Below, piece by piece: positions 21,333 through 33,919 of a stretch of DNA of 64,000 nucleotides. Each line of letters starts with the position of its first letter. The stretch's first letter is position 1. The DNA is from Meghimatium bilineatum (Eukaryota; Mollusca; Gastropoda; Stylommatophora; Philomycidae): NCBI GenBank assembly GCA_034231615.1, contig CM067299.1, positions 18,256,498 through 18,320,497 on the forward strand, written 5' to 3'. The translations under genes were made by a program, and so were the position numbers. Under the pieces are notes generated by a model. It did no database searches. It had not been told where the DNA came from and was given only the letters and a program-made list of their open reading frames with translations.

Positions 21333-21821
21333 CTGTAATGTGAATAAGATTAAATATATCATTTAAAAAAGTACAAAGTTACAAGCATAATGTTTGATAT
21401 AAAATATATTAAATCTTAAACAAGGATATGAAAATATTAACAATAAAAATAGTATGACATCAAGACATATTCCATAGCTTGCTTCATATTGCTTCCATAG
21501 CTGACTCATTCTTAATATTTCCACATGAATTATGATTAATTAGACTGTAATCTCTAGAAGTAAAGTCAACCCATAGCATTTATTAATGCTGCAGGGGTGT
21601 GAGGTATTAATGATCTCACATTTCAGCGGCTTTGCAATATGAGGGTGGTAGCCATCTCCTCTCCCTTGCAGTCTTTACTTCCAGGATTAACCCCGTACTC
21701 AATTAAGCCTTGGTCGACCCGGGAGCCATTGCAATCTGAAGAACATTTCCGCCTCAACTGGGGAATGAACCCAGGACCACTAGGTTCTCAAATAAGTAAT
21801 CTCTATATTGAAAGTTGGATA

Positions 21822-22205
21822 TCATCATCATCATCAAGTGCCGTCTCTGCAACGAAGGTTGGCTGCAACATATCTCCATCTCCTGTCTCTTGTCTTGGTG
21901 GTGCACTCTGCTAGACTGTAACCTGTCCATCGTGTAATGTTACTCTCCCATGTGTATCTCTGCCTACCTCTTGCTCGCTTCCCTTTGACTTTACCCTCAA
22001 GTAAGGTCTTCAATAGGGTGTCATGTCTTTTAATGTGTCCAAAGTATTTTATTTGCCTGATCTTTATTTCTCTTAGTAGTTCTTTCTTCATATTAAGTGT
22101 CTTTAGCACCTCTTTATTTGTTTACTTCTCTTTCCATGATGTTCTCCCTATTCTTCTATATACCCACATCTCAAAGGCATCAATTTTGTCTTCATTTAAA
22201 GTTGC
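21822..22205 (-). pseudogene. RTE-like retrotransposon 3' end with ATC/GAT tail
   Basis: The open minus-strand frame encodes MKKELLREIKIRQIKYFGHI, KRHDTLLKTLLEGKVKGKRA and RGRQRYTW, then RWTGYSLAECTTKTRDRRW and a terminal RCRDGT. A GAT-type microsatellite follows the stop, as expected at an RTE 3' end. Upstream (right), MWVYRR-like sequence continues with breaks. The best-preserved C-terminal piece of this family here. Confidence 0.8.
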
Positions 22206-22864
22206 ATATAATAGATATAAAATAATGTTTTCTTCTTGCCATGTATATCAGCAATCCGACCAACTACCGGTATTATTTATCTTTTCACTCCATGCAGTCA
22301 TTTGGACTGTCGCAGCTAAAAGTGAATAACATTGATATCACTAGATGTTTGCAGACTTGCATGTGATTGCATGTCTGCATACACAATTGTGGAACATGCT
22401 TCCTCTTTACACGCAGACAAAGCATTGTATACTTCTGAGAGTAAAAGTCTTCTGGGCATGAAGAACACAGTTATGTAACACCCTTTAATGACACATAGAA
22501 AGAAAAGCTTCCTTGTTGTAATTCCTGGGGATTGAAACACACCTCCACCTATTGGTTGTGGTATGAGATTGTGTTTCATGATACATGAATAACAAATTGT
22601 GATTGGTATGTGGTGACAGCAGATTGTAGTCAGTAAGTTAATGGTGTCCCAATTGTAACTGGCAAGACATAATTTTGTACATGATCAGATTGACTTAATA
22701 CTCTATATTTCAAAAAATATTTAAAACAGATTCCAATTGGTAATATAGAAATAACAGAATGTAGTTGATATATTAGTGTTGTTCGATTCTAATTGGAAAG
22801 AGAGATAAACTGTAGTGGCATTGAAATAGGAATAACAGATTGTGGTTGCTTAGACTGAGCTACC

Positions 22865-23115
22865 AAATTGTGATTACTAAGATTGATCTTAGAGATTGTG
22901 ATTGCTAAGATTGAACTAACAAATTGTGATTGCTAAGATTGAACTAACAAATTGTGATTGCTAAGATTGAACTAACAAATTGTGATTGCTAAGATTGAAC
23001 TAACAAATTGTGATTGCTAAGATTGAACTAACAAATTGTGATTGCTAAGATTGAACTAACAAATTGTGATTGCTAAGATTGAACTAACAAATTGTGATCG
23101 CTAAGATTGAGCTAA
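22865..23115. repeat. 28-bp tandem repeat, about 8-9 copies
   Basis: The unit contains caaattgtgattgctaagat and tgaacta. Middle copies are identical; edge copies are diverged. Confidence 0.95.
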
Positions 23116-23529
23116 GAGATGTAGTTGGTGAAATTACAGATCACAGGTTGACCAACTGTTAAATAAATCTGTCCAAAAAAGTACAAGAATTTAAATTATG
23201 AAATGAAACGCAAGAAATTGATGGAATGGAAAATATGAATTTAATGGAGGAGAAATTCTGAATGTCTTCAAAGCCCCTGAAATAAATCTCAAGAACATTC
23301 TCTCGGGAAAAGAAATATGAACACAATTGAGGAGAGATGCAAAATAAATGAGGAATTATGGTAAGATCGAGAACAGAACACAATGATAGTGTTTCTGATG
23401 GACAATGTAAGACATTAAATAGAAATTAAGTCAGAACAGAAAGATGATAGAATGAAAGTAGGAGTAATGTGTCAAGTATGAAGGAATAATTTTATCTTCT
23501 TTCATTCACTTGAACTTAACAATTAGAGG

Positions 23530-23640
23530 ATTGACTTCAGTGTACTTGTATTTCACCATATGTAACCCTCTCAACGAAGCAGCACGCTGATGGCTGAGAA
23601 TACCACTCATAGAAAATATATCGCCGTATTTTCAAGGCAT
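23530..23640 (-). mobile_element. SINE family E fragment
   Basis: Contains gaggattgacttcagtgtac, tcaacgaagcagcacgctga and gagaataccactcata. Confidence 0.55.
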
Positions 23641-23974
23641 GGTTGGGTGATTGCTGATCTAGCAGTCCATGGACTCATGCCCTTTGACCCAATGCCATTG
23701 TGTGATATATGAAAATGTTTATGAGCTGTTGTTTTGTTCCATATAATGTGTTCCATTCATATGGCCCTGGAGGGAGAAGCATTTTCCTGACGTCATCCAG
23801 TGCTGGTTATTCGAAAAGGTTGTGGTCAACAGTTTAGTAGGTATAAGTGCATGGCTGGCACCCTGGAATGTGTTGTGATTGTATTCTGTTCGAGTGATTG
23901 TTAAGCTGTACATGTTGTGTGCAAGGTCAGAAGATATACTCTGGCCTTTCCTTTCCAGGAGGTTATTGTTGTCT

Positions 23975-24262
23975 TTGGTATAAGCGCAGTAGCCTAGTTC
24001 ATAGTGAGCTTGCTTGCTATCACCAGGTTACAGCGTGCCAAGTTCGAAACCACGCCCGGACAACAAACTAATCTGGGTTGTGATTTCTCGCTTGACACGA
24101 CCACTCCTCCAGTCGACTCAGTTGTAAATGAGTACCTGACACATGAGTTAGGGGAGGTAAAGACAGCAAGGAAGGGAACTATCCACCCCACCTAATAGTT
24201 GCTGCGGCTTAGTAAATGAAGAATTATCTTCATCCCCGACGGCAGGTTGCTGCCATGGGACA
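23975..24262 (+). mobile_element. tRNA-headed SINE family C copy
   Basis: The head resembles a tRNA promoter: an A-box-like gcgcagtagcctagttcata and a B-box-like ccaagttcgaaaccacgcc. The body continues with gtgatttctcgcttgacacg, gggaggtaaagacagcaagg and ttgctgcggcttagtaaatg. A second copy in reverse lies at 12437-12695, confirming it as a repeat. Confidence 0.8.
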
Positions 24263-24744
24263 TACCTTTACCTTTGGTATTTTAGGTAGGCATATTTTAG
24301 TAGATTTCCCTCCTGGTGCTTCTCAGGGCCCATCAGTTCAGCCAATTCTCTTTGTTGACAGATTTCAACAACATTTTAACTGTGTGCATGGTCATTTGTG
24401 CATATGGCTGCTCTTATCTTGCTCCCTTCTTTGCTAGTCTGTCTACCTTGTCACTGTCAAGTGTGTTGAGTGGCCAGGAATCCACTGCACAACAATACTA
24501 ACTTCAAGAAACTTGTTGGCATAGTGATCTATGTGAACTAGCTCGGGCTTACAGTGTCCCTCACATTCTACTGCTTAAAGTACAAATCACAATGATAATT
24601 TCAAAGGGTAATCCACACAGATCCCTGAAAAACATACACTTTCTCGCTATTTCTTGAGCACAAACAGCTTAACTACTATGTCAATAGATGTTGCCTCTCT
24701 ATATTTTTCAGTCTTTTGTAGCTCTTTCAGTGGTTCATATACGG

Positions 24745-24941
24745 CAGGGCTATTCAATTATATTTACTTGGGGGCCAAAATGTAGAAAAATGGGGATCAT
24801 TACGGGCCAGAGGTCAGAATATAGTTAAATACATTAATTTTTTAAATAACTATTTCACTGTTTTAGCAATGATCCGTGGGTCACTTACAAGGCCTCCGTG
24901 GGCCGGATTTTTATACGAGGGCCACCAATTGAATAGCCCTG
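24745..24941. mobile_element. hAT-type MITE with 8-bp target duplication
   Basis: This 197-bp element starts cagggctattcaatt and ends aattgaatagccctg. It is flanked by a perfect 8-bp direct repeat, atatacgg (24737-24744 and 24942-24949). CAGGG ends and 8-bp duplications are diagnostic of hAT elements. It has no coding capacity. Confidence 0.93.
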
Positions 24942-25324
24942 ATATACGGTATAGTTTTGCTTCCAGTGTTTGTTCTCTCTCTCTTAGTTTGAATGACTCA
25001 GAATCTCATATTTGAGGCATCTTTGAAATAGTTGCTTTGCAGTTCTTAATGACATTCCCATAAGTGCTCCACTCTCTGTTCCAGCAGCCACACAAGAGTA
25101 TGCAGACTAAAAGTCCCTGTCATATGTTGATTATGTGATCTTCAGATCTTTCTTGAAAGGACACAATTCCTCTCCTCACGCTGGTCACTCCCATTCATGT
25201 CATTCTTTGTATGTGCACGTTATAATCTACACAATCATCTTCTTCACACTGTAGTACATCAATAATTTCCCATATTAGGTCGGTTACATCTCTTTTTCAA
25301 TACTGTTATCAACTACAGACATTA

Positions 25325-25622
25325 TGTGAGGAATGAAGAAATTACAAGAACTGTTGGAACATCTGTCGTCAAATATATTGTAGAAACAAAGACTGAAATT
25401 GTTCTGCCACTTAATGAGAATGAATCCTTATTGGCCAGCATGCAACAGTAAAATAGAAACAGCAAGATACAGACAAAGACCAAGAAGGAGGTTGATTGAA
25501 GGAGTTACAGACATTCTGAGACGTCATTACTGCGTATCAAGCGATCAAACATGCCATTGGCCGAAAACCACTCATCATTCAATCCTGCAACGACTTACAG
25601 CAAAAGCAGAGAAAGGACAATA
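25325..25622 (+). pseudogene. Non-LTR C-terminal fragment
   Basis: Reads RNEEITRTVGTSVVKYI, then (shifted) FCHLMRMNPYWPACNSKI and ETARYRQRPRRRLIEGVTDI. It is related to the element at 44065, which has the better-preserved motif WFGHVMR. Confidence 0.7.
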
Positions 25623-25629
25623 GAGAGAT

Positions 25630-25834
25630 CAGTGTTTCCCAACCTTTTTCTTAACCATGTCCCACCTAAGCCTCTCTAAAATTCTAATCCCCCCCTCTCC
25701 CCCAATGTAACATATAAATATTTTTTTATATTCAAAAACTGAATTATTCCCCAAAATTTTCTAAACTGCCCCCCTCCAAACAATCAAATTGCCCCCTCCC
25801 TTGAAGGGCGTGCGCCCCACGTTAGGAAACACTT
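25630..25834. mobile_element. hAT-type MITE, older copy of the 55174 family
   Basis: Starts cagtgtttcccaacc and ends gttaggaaacactt. The interior (C runs, atgtaacatataaatat) is the reverse complement of the copy at 55174-55348. One terminal base has mutated and I do not see a clean 8-bp duplication. Confidence 0.8.
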
Positions 25835-25954
25835 AGATCAACCACAGCATTGCTCGTCAATGAGTCTGCTCTTTTGCTGCCTCTGATCCCTGCATGACCA
25901 GGGCAGTATATTCATGTAACACTTTGGAAAAAATAGTTGTTCAGTACCCTAACC

Positions 25955-26264
25955 CAGGGGTGGGCAAACTTTTTGTCCAGAGGGCCACATTGAAAATTAT
26001 AAAGCTATTGAAGGGCAGCATATAATATGTATATTTTTGTTTACAATTCTCGGTTACAATTCTATCAATATTACTATTTAAATGATGTTAAATTGGGGAA
26101 AAAAGTAGTGTATATTTAATATATAAGAAAGTCGAATGAAAATTCCAATGGATTTCTGCGTAATATTAATGGAAAAAATCATTTGTGACGATCGTTCGTT
26201 TATTTAAAAATGTGTTTGAGGGCCGCATAATATCAAATGGCGGGCCGCAGTTTGCCCACCCCTG
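25955..26264. mobile_element. hAT-type MITE with 8-bp target duplication
   Basis: This 310-bp element starts caggggtgggcaaact and ends agtttgcccacccctg. A perfect 8-bp duplication, ccctaacc, occurs at 25947-25954 and 26265-26272. The interior is AT-rich and non-coding, with subterminal gggcc motifs. Confidence 0.93.
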
Positions 26265-26437
26265 CCCTAACCCATTCCTTTCTCAACATGCACTTTTCTT
26301 ATTCCATCTTACACATGTTTTGCAGTATCAGGTATCTTACTCTGCATACATTTAGCTGTAGTTTTGGTTGTTTCCTGTTCTAAGACACAACATGAGAATT
26401 TGTTCTGAACCATACATAATTTGGTGGTTGTCTCAAC

Positions 26438-26724
26438 CAGGAGTTGTCGGGCCTGAAATGGGAGCAAAGAACAGCATAGTTTACCTTCCATGCCTGTTGT
26501 AATAGGCGACTAAGGAGATTTTGAAGTGAAAATGGCTGTTCTGTTCCATAGAGGATTACAGTGACCCAAAAGTCATGCTGAAGTTTAGATGTGCCATATT
26601 GAAAGGCGCAGATATTTCAGCTAAACTGTAAACCATGACACTACACATTCCGTTCTCCGGACTACATCCTGATAATCTGCAGGAGTTTGAAAAAGAATGC
26701 AGCAGAAGAAAAAGAAGAAGACAG
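26438..26724 (+). mobile_element. SINE family B copy, near full length
   Basis: Contains gggcctgaaatgggagcaaa, ttgtaataggcgactaagga, cattccgttctccggactac and aatctgcaggagtttgaaaa, and ends in an AGAAG-rich tail. Confidence 0.87.
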
Positions 26725-26897
26725 CTGTTGTCTTGTTACGTGGCAGCCACTCTGATCGATTTTATCATCCATTTCTTTTGATGGTAAGCAATTGGTATCT
26801 TCAGCTGTTAACGGGGAATGCTTGCCTTAGGCGGTATTGTTTTCTAGTTGATTTCCTGGGACTCCACAGGGTGAGAAAGAATGAAAGAAAATATATG

Positions 26898-27530
26898 AAA
26901 TGAGAAAGATGTGTTCTATCTCCCTTGCTATTCATTACATATATCAATTGAATATTTAAAATGACCAACAACAATGAAAAAAACAACCTCCTGAGCGAAC
27001 TTTTTTGTGCATGCGATAAAGCAATACTAACATCAGAAGAACAACTACAACAGCATATAAATAGACTCCACACAACAAGTAGCGACTTCAACATGAAGAT
27101 AAACACAGAAAAACACCGAGGCAATGAAAATCGGGAGAAAAAAAAAGAAACACTACTATTTTCATCAATTACCAACAACTGAAACATCAAAGAAACCTAA
27201 CATCGATGCAACATGGCATGCCAGATCTTAGGGCAGATGCCCTGTATTTTCCAAAACAAACATGTTAACATGAACATCAAAACTGTACTATATAAAAGAT
27301 CGGTATACCATCACTATGCTACCAATGTCAAACGATGACACTAACAACGAAAGAAAAAAGAAAATTTGTAACAGAAATGACAGAAATAACAGAAACAATA
27401 CGTATAATTATTGCACAAACAATAAGAGGTAGATTCAGAAATAAAAACATCAGAAGACTAATAAACACAATGACAATCCTGGATTATATCACATTAAATG
27501 GTGTTCGCGTGTTTTTTCAGACTACCATTA
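26898..27530 (+). pseudogene. Non-LTR reverse transcriptase remnant
   Basis: Contains AILTSEEQLQQHINRLHTTS followed by DFNMKINTEK, the strand after the RT YADD motif, whose Asp pair has decayed to CDKA. Further on, LTTKEKRKFVTEMTEI and KNIRRLI match the end region of such elements. Frameshifts and stops throughout. Confidence 0.6.
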
Positions 27531-28530
27531 AATAGTTCCGCTAAAATAAATCATTGCTATACAGATACGATGGATACAAAGCCAGAGGCAGACCACGCAA
27601 AAGATAGACTACAGAAATAAAAGAATCACCGAAATAAACATATATGAAGCACACATAATCCGTCTGCAGTACGGCATAGAGGGTAATAAAGCGAAACCAT
27701 AACACTTGTACCCATTTCCGTTCATTTTTACAGTAACCTGAATATATACTCATTTACCAGAGTGTGTTATCGGGGTTGAAAGTGGCGATATAATACTAAC
27801 ATATTGACTGTGCATGTCGAAAGAGATTACTAAGGTTTTTTTGTGTCGGCTTACCTACACCCTTACTTAGAAAGTCAAAGCCAACAATTGATACAACGGA
27901 ACTAAATGATGGAAATGCGCAGACATTGCAGCAACGGTAGTTAATGAGTATGCCTCTCTTTTGGAGAGGTATGCCCCTTTCAACCAGCAGACAAAGTCCA
28001 ATTAGGTTATATCAGGACACACTACCATAAAATATTAGAGGTAACAAAGGCCCCAAAGTAAACCATGTCTCAGCACAGCATACTTATACTCGGGTGACTC
28101 AAAACAGAAAACAACATCTCAGTGATTATACTAGAGTTATGGCTGAGAAAATGAAATAAAGGTTCGCGATAACAGAGACGGCATATGCAAATATGAGAAG
28201 AAATGGTTACGTGTTGTGATGGAGCGGCTATTATTGGTCAACGTTTACACAACATCGCATGAAACGATTGCAATGACACGACATCGAGCACTGCATTGAT
28301 ATCACGTGTATTTCTTTCCTTTTTTTTTAATGAAATGCCCTTCGTTAAATTGTTCATGCCATTCTTTAGTGTAGTTAACATTGCAAGCGGGGCAATGTGA
28401 TCTATCGATTATCGAGACGTGATAATATGTGTAACGTGCTTAGCTTGAGGGGTAACAAATAAGGGTGGATGAAAAGAAATTGGGAGAGTGATTGTGCGCG
28501 TGGGTATCAGTGAGAGCAGATGTATGAAAC
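27530..28530. other. No gene recognised
   Basis: Intergenic or intronic AT-rich sequence. The first 200 bp may still be decayed retrotransposon. No exon-like frames with splice sites were found. Confidence 0.3.
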
Positions 28531-28615
28531 CAGGGGTTCTCAACATTATGAAGGTCACTGCTCCTTTAGATTTCTCTATAAAAAAAACAATCAATAGCTA
28601 AACTCACTATGCGGT
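28531..28615. mobile_element. hAT-like MITE fragment
   Basis: The sequence begins caggggttctcaac, a common hAT terminus, and then runs into an AT-rich body with a gcggttcccc motif. The opposite terminus was not found. Confidence 0.45.
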
Positions 28616-29211
28616 TCCCCTACATAACCAAACACACGCACGGCAACATTTGTCAATATGTTAACAATTTAATCATAATTATGTTAACAACAGAATTAAC
28701 AAAATCAGATTTGTTTTCAACTCTCAATAAACTTCGCCCAACATGGAATTTCTCAGTATTGTCATAAGTAAACAAAGTTAGGACCTCGTAGCTTCCTACG
28801 GAGCATAGTTGCTCAACAGACATCCTCCATCTTTTCATATCTTTAGCTACTGCATCCATCTACTTCCTCGTTCCACTAAACTGTTGTGTCTCTGCATCTA
28901 ATTATTTCTCCAAGTATGTATTGGTCTTAATATGCTTCTCTGTGGATTTCAGAACAATACCTGTTTTACAATGCTTTTCGTTGGTCTTATTAATGCATGT
29001 CCTATACATCTCAAGCGCCGCTTCTTTAGTTCTTCCTTCACTGGATTTTGTTTAGTTCTTTGCATGAGTTCTTCATTAGTGGTCTTGTCATACTATTTCA
29101 TACCTTATATTTTACATATGAATCAATTGATGAAGTTCTGTAGTTTTATGGTTATCTTTGTCGCTGTTCTCCAGGTTTAAAATTAGGTTCCTTCTTCCTT
29201 GTTCTATTTGA

Positions 29212-29345
29212 GAATTAACTTCACTGTACTCCAGTTACCCCATATATACTCTGTCCCTCTCAGCGAAGCGGCACGCATCCTGCCAAGAGTACCACTTATA
29301 CCATGTAACTTCATAGCTTCAAGCGATACATCCGGGGATTTTTGG
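29212..29345 (-). mobile_element. SINE family E fragment
   Basis: Contains ttaacttcactgtactccag, tctcagcgaagcggcacgca and atagcttcaagcgatacatc, matching the copy at 37775. Confidence 0.58.
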
Positions 29346-29472
29346 GCATGTTTTTTCCAAAATAAAAAATCATCGTAATCCCCCTTACAATCGAAGTTAT
29401 TAGCCTTTTTATTCCAGTAAACCCTCCCTTAACCAAAGCTGTACCTACGGTCCTGATTACAACACATCACTG

Positions 29473-29473
29473 T

Positions 29474-29516
<43 letters not shown>

Positions 29517-29517
29517 G
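29473..29517. repeat. CA/TA microsatellite
   Basis: A CA run followed by a TA run. Confidence 0.95.
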
Positions 29518-29799
29518 TGGTCCCGTTTATGTGCAATATTTTCATTTCAACATTGACGTAACGATGACACAATTATTTATATTTGTTCAACAGTGCCTTC
29601 ATAAATCTGAAGTACTTCTGGTGTAGAGCAGCTCAAGTGCTACTTGTGTATGTTGAAGGCATCTACACATTCATGTGACCCTTTTGATGAAATCATGCTG
29701 TTTCACTGAATATTAACCTACACATGTCGTTAGATACAAATAAGCACAAATGATAAAGTGATAAAATATCATGAAGTGACACAGTATGCCAGCAGTCGC

Positions 29800-29960
29800 A
29801 CCATCTTCTTTTACCTCTGCGTTCGCTCTCTGATAACCAACATGACATTTTTTGTGATTTCAGCCGGGGAGCGCGGGAGAACGTAGTGCTGTTGGTCTTA
29901 TGGCAGAGCTGCGTTATTTGCACCTTTCGGCCCGGAACGTCGGATTTCGGCATGTTAGCA
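29800..29960 (-). mobile_element. SINE family B-like copy, diverged
   Basis: Contains tctgcgttcgctctctgata, then an unusual segment (agccggggagcgcgggagaa), then gcacctttcggcccggaacg and tcggatttcggcatg. Confidence 0.55.
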
Positions 29961-30199
29961 GCATCTGTCACGTCGTATTAATATATTCGCACACACGAGT
30001 CTCAGAGTGATGCTTTCATTATTTTTCTGCACCTTTCTCAATAAACCTCAGATAGAGCCCGATTAATTTTTCATTAAAATTATAACTGCATACATCACAA
30101 CTTTATTTCAATTCGTCTTAGTTTTTAACTAGTGTTGATGTATGATATGAACATGTTCAATTGAAGCTGTCCAGACATTATGTCAACAATTTATTTGGG

Positions 30200-30350
30200 G
30201 CGGGGGGGTGTCTGAAAAAGTTTGATAGTTGTTGACAAACAAAATAGAGGAGAGGGAGTTGACAAAGAGAGAGGAGAGGGGGTTGACAAACAAGAGAGAG
30301 GAATGGGTGTTAACAAACAAAAGAGAGGAGAGGGGGTTGACAAACGTTGA
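30200..30350. repeat. Degenerate purine-rich tandem repeat
   Basis: About four copies of a ggagagggggttgacaaac-containing unit separated by variable AAGAGAG spacers. Confidence 0.8.
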
Positions 30351-30596
30351 CATCAACTGTGCTTTTCTTTAATACACGAAATAAATTATTTGAATTTAAA
30401 ATATATTTCAAAAATTGTGAAACAAATATATATTTTTCGTACTAGTATTTGTGTATACTGAAGTGAATGTCGAGCTCATTTCTGGAACAGTGAATGCACA
30501 TCATGGGGTATGACAATTTGTCTGACTTGGACACATCAATGTTCTGTTTATATCTTTTCGGAAGATGATCATGTATCGTGTTTCATCACGATAGCG

Positions 30597-30970
30597 TTTC
30601 ACAAAGAATCCTGCACATTTTGGGTATCTCAGCACCCGGCACAAAGAATCCTGCACATTTTGGGTATCTTAGCACCCGGCACAAAGAATCCTGCACATTT
30701 TGGGTATCTCAGCACCCGGCACAAAGAATCCTGCACATTTTAGGTATCTCAGCACCCGGCACAAAGAATCCTGCACATTTTGGGTATCTCAGCACCCGGC
30801 ACAAAGAATCCTGCACATTTTGGGTATCTCAGCACCCGGCACAAAGAATCCTGCACATTTTAGGTATCTCAGCACCCGGCACAAAGAATCCTGCACATTT
30901 TGGGTATCTCAGCACCCGGCACAAAGAATCCTGCACATTTTGGGTATCTCAGCACCCGGCACAAAGAATT
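30597..30970. repeat. 40-bp tandem repeat, about 9 copies
   Basis: The unit contains acaaagaatcctgcacattt and tgggtatctcagcacccggc. The only variants seen are tggg/tagg and ctc/ctt. It yields long but artefactual open frames. Confidence 0.96.
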
Positions 30971-31107
30971 TCACGCATTTCTTGATGTTACCGTGTCATA
31001 TTGAACCATTGTCGATCGAAGGATTTGCATAAATGGTAGGTTTTTATTTCTTTCTGGTGGCTCACTTGAGTGTCCATGGATAATGTTTACTTATAAATAG
31101 TTCGAGT

Positions 31108-31490
31108 GTTAGGATGTTATATTGAGCCAATCCTTCCTTATGGAAGCGAAGCATGGACAGTAAACAAAAGAAGAGGCAACTGGGATGTGGTTTTTACGAA
31201 GAATAATACACATTCCATGGACAACCAAGAAAGATAATGTAGAAGTTATCAGAGATGCTGGAGTAAAACGACAAATTATAGCGAAAATTAGAAACAGGCA
31301 ATCAAGATTTTTAGGGCACGTGATGAAAAAAGTAAAACTTGAACATTTAGTAACCATCGGAAATATCAAGGGGAGAAGAGACAGGAAGACAAAGAGAGAA
31401 ATTTCTGAATGGGTTGTCACTTTGGCACAAAAAGAAGACACCTACTGAACTTATTAACAACACAAGAGTTATGGAGAAGCATGATCGCCT
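31108..31490 (+). pseudogene. Non-LTR (RTE-like) C-terminal fragment
   Basis: Begins with a decayed YGSEAWTVNK-like stretch (shifted). An open frame follows with FLRRIIHIPWTTKKDNVEVI, RDAGVKRQIIAKIRNRQSRF, LGHVMKKVKLEHLVT and KGRRDRKTKREISEW. This is the standard order RRI-W-D-V-N-EVL, R-FGH-RM, GRR-RGR-R. Confidence 0.75.
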
Positions 31491-31494
31491 ACGC

Positions 31495-32400
31495 GACTCA
31501 GCATGGCACTTGATTGATTGATTGATAAAAAGCTGCATTAACTTAAAGTGGCGGTGTGTACAACGCCAAGCGCTGTATAGCTTTCAATTCTAGAAGATAT
31601 GTTACCACGGATTTGAAACTCAATCATGTGTCCTACCTGTTTAGATAATCGTCACTCATGAATTCCAACACTGTTATATTCTTCGTGCAGTCAATAAAAT
31701 CTATCGTTTACTTTCTAATGTATTATGATGCTACAATGACTGGTATTTTCTCTTTCTGTTGTCTCCTGTATTATTTCTCTTCTAGCTGCCATCGTGTCAA
31801 TTATTTTGTATCCCTGTGATGATGTACGCCTCTTTAAACCGCGGACATGAGATCAATTCGGTCATATCATAACTCTTAGATGAGGAAAAATAATGACGGT
31901 TGTGATTCAGCGAAGCACAATCTCCGAGAAGAAAGAGCAATATAAATCATCAACTTCCCCTGCTGTTGTTTGTACCGTTTTGTAAAAAGATGTAGGTAAG
32001 AAATATAACAATGTTGAGCATGCTACAAGGATAAAATGCTGGGATAATTGATAACAAGTATTACAAGTACTATGTAAACTGTGAAGTATTTGGCTACAAC
32101 AACAACGCCCACATTATTTACACAAGACAGATAAAATACAACAGTAGAAGCTCTGGAATATCCGTCTCACAGAAATTCGGAGTTGTGGAGATAATTAGAT
32201 GTATGTATCTCTTCTTCTGTAGACAATGTCTGCACAGGAAAAAAACACTTTAGACAAAGAGAGAGGATTGTGACCTATAATCATTTTATTATGTGAATTC
32301 GGGTACTCACAACCGAACGTTTTATCTCTCTCTGTCTCTCTCTCGTCTTGTCCAAAAAGGGTTGTCGAATGTTGGAGCAGAACTTATCGCCAACTTTCAG
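31495..32400. other. No gene recognised
   Basis: A short gattgattgattgat run near 31510 and otherwise unremarkable AT-rich sequence up to the SINE B copy. Confidence 0.3.
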
Positions 32401-32402
32401 TT

Positions 32403-32697
32403 ACATCTTCTTCTTCTTCTGCGTTCATTCTCAAACTCCTGCAGATTAGCAGGATGTAGTCCGGAGAACGGAATGCGTTGTGTCATGGTTTACAACATTG
32501 CTGCGATATCTGCGCCTTTCTGCCTAACACATCCGACTTCAGCATGGCTTTGGGTCACTGACCCTATATGGGATGGGACAGCCAACTCCATCCCATAACC
32601 TCCTTAGTCGCCTGTTACGACATGCGTGGAAGGTAAACAGTGTTGCTATTCTTTGCTCCCCTTTCGGGCCCCGGCAACACACGGGCGTTCAGTTACA
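32403..32697 (-). mobile_element. SINE family B copy, best preserved
   Basis: Contains atcttcttcttcttctgcgt, ctcctgcagattagcaggat, atctgcgcctttctgcctaa, gcctgttacgacatgcgtgg and tcgggccccggcaacacacg. A good reference copy for the family. Confidence 0.9.
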
Positions 32698-33239
32698 TAA
32701 ATGATAAAAAAAAGCTAAACTTCTCAATTATTCTCAAAGTTACTAACATTAATAACTCTAACTAACATTTAGTAATATACCATTTTAAAAGCTTTAATGC
32801 TAATTTGATGGCCTTTCGTGTCTTCACAGACGGTCAGGATGAGGATCAGTGTCAGATTTCAAATGGGCCTTGGGATATATAAATTGGTTAAATGTGTCGA
32901 GAGACACAATCCCTGCGTTTCATACATGATTGGGTAAGTTTCAGGTAGAAAGTGCCTTGCTAATTTGCACTAACTCCCTCTAGGTTCTGTTAATTAGTTC
33001 CAAGGGAAAGGCAACGCCAATAAGCTTGGAAACAAGCAGCACTGCAGATGCCAGAAGATGATTTAATATACCATCCACTGCTTTAGGGTATTCCCTCCCG
33101 ATTTTTTTAGGGGTTGACTCCCTTAGCCTAAGTACTCCCGTGATTCTTGTAAGGCAGCAAGTGAATAAGTAAGCAGACGACAAAAGTAACAAATTGAGAC
33201 AAGACCAGCGTTGATAACTTTTTCACAGATGACAGGTAA

Positions 33240-33306
33240 ATTACGACATACATGGAAGGTAAACTCTGTTGTTATGCTTTGCTCCCCTCACAGGACACAC
33301 ACAAGG
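33240..33306 (-). mobile_element. SINE family B head fragment
   Basis: Contains attacgacatacatggaagg and tgctttgctcccctcacagg. Confidence 0.6.
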
Positions 33307-33637
33307 ACGAAATTTATACATTTCATGGAAACAAAGTAAATCAACAAGTCCGGGCAGGGAAGGGGGATTGTGGATGATAATGCATACTAGAAGTGAGAAA
33401 CAATATACAATATGCTGGATGTATACAGACATGGAAGTGTCTTGAAAACTATACTCGAATAAAAGATTTAAGGATAACGGTAAGAATAGGATTATAGATG
33501 CATCGGAACAAGAAGATTTGTCACAGCGTATAAAAAAAAGTAAACAAAATAACAACAACAAAAAGTAAAATGTTGGGAGATTAATTACTGGCAATTTTCT
33601 ATGTTTGGAAATCTTATGCAAGATGGGAGGTAGTACT

Positions 33638-33842
33638 TGGCAAATAATGATCATCATAAGATAAACGCGTGTTGCTTAAGGAGATGTTACGTGACAAATA
33701 ATGATCATCATAAGATAAACACGTGTTTCTTAAGGAGATGTTACGTGACAAATAATGATAATCATAAGATAAACGCGTGTTGCTTAAGGAGGTGTTACGT
33801 GACAAATAATGATCATCATAAGATAAACGCGTGTTGCTTAAG
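33638..33842. repeat. 54-bp tandem repeat, 4 copies
   Basis: The unit contains aataatgatcatcataagat, aaacgcgtgttgcttaagga and gatgttacgtgac, with landmarks 54 bp apart (33661, 33715, 33769). Confidence 0.94.
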
Positions 33843-33919
33843 CACTTTTCTTTCTCTATCCCTTTCTTTCTCTTATTCTTTTTCTCACTATATCTCCTTT
33901 GCTCACTATATTGCTTTCG

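Noticed and set aside
23975-24060. Functional tRNA gene
   Set aside because: Promoter-box-like sequences are present but no cloverleaf closes, and a second diverged copy exists, so it is a SINE head.
24547-24615. Minus-strand segment between a good acceptor (atgtttttcag) and GTAAGC
   Set aside because: All three frames contain stops before the donor. Likely repeat-derived.
30510-31032. Open frames of 77-135 codons on the plus strand
   Set aside because: Translation of a 40-bp tandem repeat; three overlapping frames are equally open.
32980-33192. Minus-strand frame starting MLLLSSAYLFTCCL as signal-peptide exon
   Set aside because: The available donor gives the wrong phase for gene 1, and the rest looks repeat-like.
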